From the NCBI GenBank assembly GCA_029881995.1, contig JAOULO010000002.1, positions 1 through 64,000 of the forward strand: a stretch of DNA of 64,000 nucleotides, in the 5' to 3' direction. Positions 63,967 through 64,000 of this stretch are shown here, piece by piece; position 1 is the first letter of the stretch; the number at the start of each line of letters is the position of its first letter. Position numbers and translations under genes: made by a program. The notes beneath the pieces are model-generated. The model had not been told where the DNA came from. It searched no databases and worked only from the letters and a program-made list of their open reading frames with translations. This stretch comes from Gammaproteobacteria bacterium (GTDB taxonomy: Bacteria; Pseudomonadota; Gammaproteobacteria; UBA6429; Thiohalophilaceae).

Positions 63967-64000
63967 TTGCAGTTGCTCAAGAATCAAAAAAAGCCCGCTG

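Noticed and set aside
61000-64000. CRISPR array expected near the Cas6-like gene
   Set aside because: No direct repeats with regular spacing are present in this stretch or elsewhere in the window.

Overview
The window comes from a gammaproteobacterial sulfur oxidiser. The strongest evidence is a complete reverse-type dissimilatory sulfite reductase cluster, dsrABEFHCMKLJOPNR, on the minus strand from about 60.9 to 48.4 kb. DsrEFH and the gene order match the sulfur-oxidising lineage typified by Allochromatium, not sulfate reducers. I saw no tRNA, rRNA, CRISPR array, insertion sequence or phage gene. The genus cannot be fixed from this window.

Region 1 (about 1-29 kb) is visibly AT-rich, has long non-coding gaps and changes strand often. 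It carries an exopolysaccharide/exosortase (XrtA)-type accessory set: acyl carrier protein, exosortase-associated hydrolases 2 and 1, a parallel beta-helix protein, two acyltransferases, a flippase-like membrane protein, an asparagine-synthetase-like enzyme without the amidotransferase cysteine, secreted beta-propeller and fibronectin-type proteins, GT4 and two GT2 glycosyltransferases, a methyltransferase, an epimerase, a GlpD-like flavoprotein, an SGNH hydrolase, and the exosortase-associated PLP decarboxylase and acyl-CoA ligase. Next comes an HPr-rel-A module: a Tat-type exported protein, a PqqD-like chaperone, an HprK-related kinase and a nucleotidyltransferase. CysC (PAPS synthesis) follows. 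No exosortase and no PEP-CTERM substrate was seen here; they may lie outside the window. A frameshifted remnant of a second beta-helix gene lies near 21.6 kb.

Region 2 (about 29-45 kb) is richer in G+C and looks like chromosomal background: DHH phosphoesterase, CysG (siroheme), an RND pump with its lipoprotein adaptor, an ATM1-type ABC exporter, the dTDP-rhamnose operon rfbBACD, an S24-like protein, a DUF1353 protein and a serpin-like lipoprotein.

Region 3 (about 45-64 kb) is the sulfur-oxidation locus. A NarX/NarL-type two-component system and a rhodanese protein follow dsrR, where dsrS lies in Allochromatium. The dsrA leader contains two inverted NarL-heptamer-like repeats, which suggests that this system controls dsr. 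A terminator separates dsrP from dsrN, and a hairpin follows dsrC. Divergent from dsrA is a plus-strand group: a TauD-like dioxygenase, a 63-residue protein, a Cas6/Cmx6-like protein with a glycine-rich loop but no CRISPR array, a cysteine-free DsrC paralogue and a 71-residue helical protein. This group is the best candidate here for an undescribed system, possibly RNA-level or regulatory control attached to sulfur oxidation.

Working model: sulfur is delivered through DsrEFH and DsrC to DsrAB; DsrL supplies electrons or reductant exchange; DsrMKJOP links DsrC to the quinone pool; CysG makes siroheme and DsrN amidates it. The first half builds and modifies a surface polysaccharide, with dTDP-rhamnose from rfbBACD as a likely precursor. 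Start codons were revised where a signal peptide, ribosome binding site or gene junction favoured an internal start.
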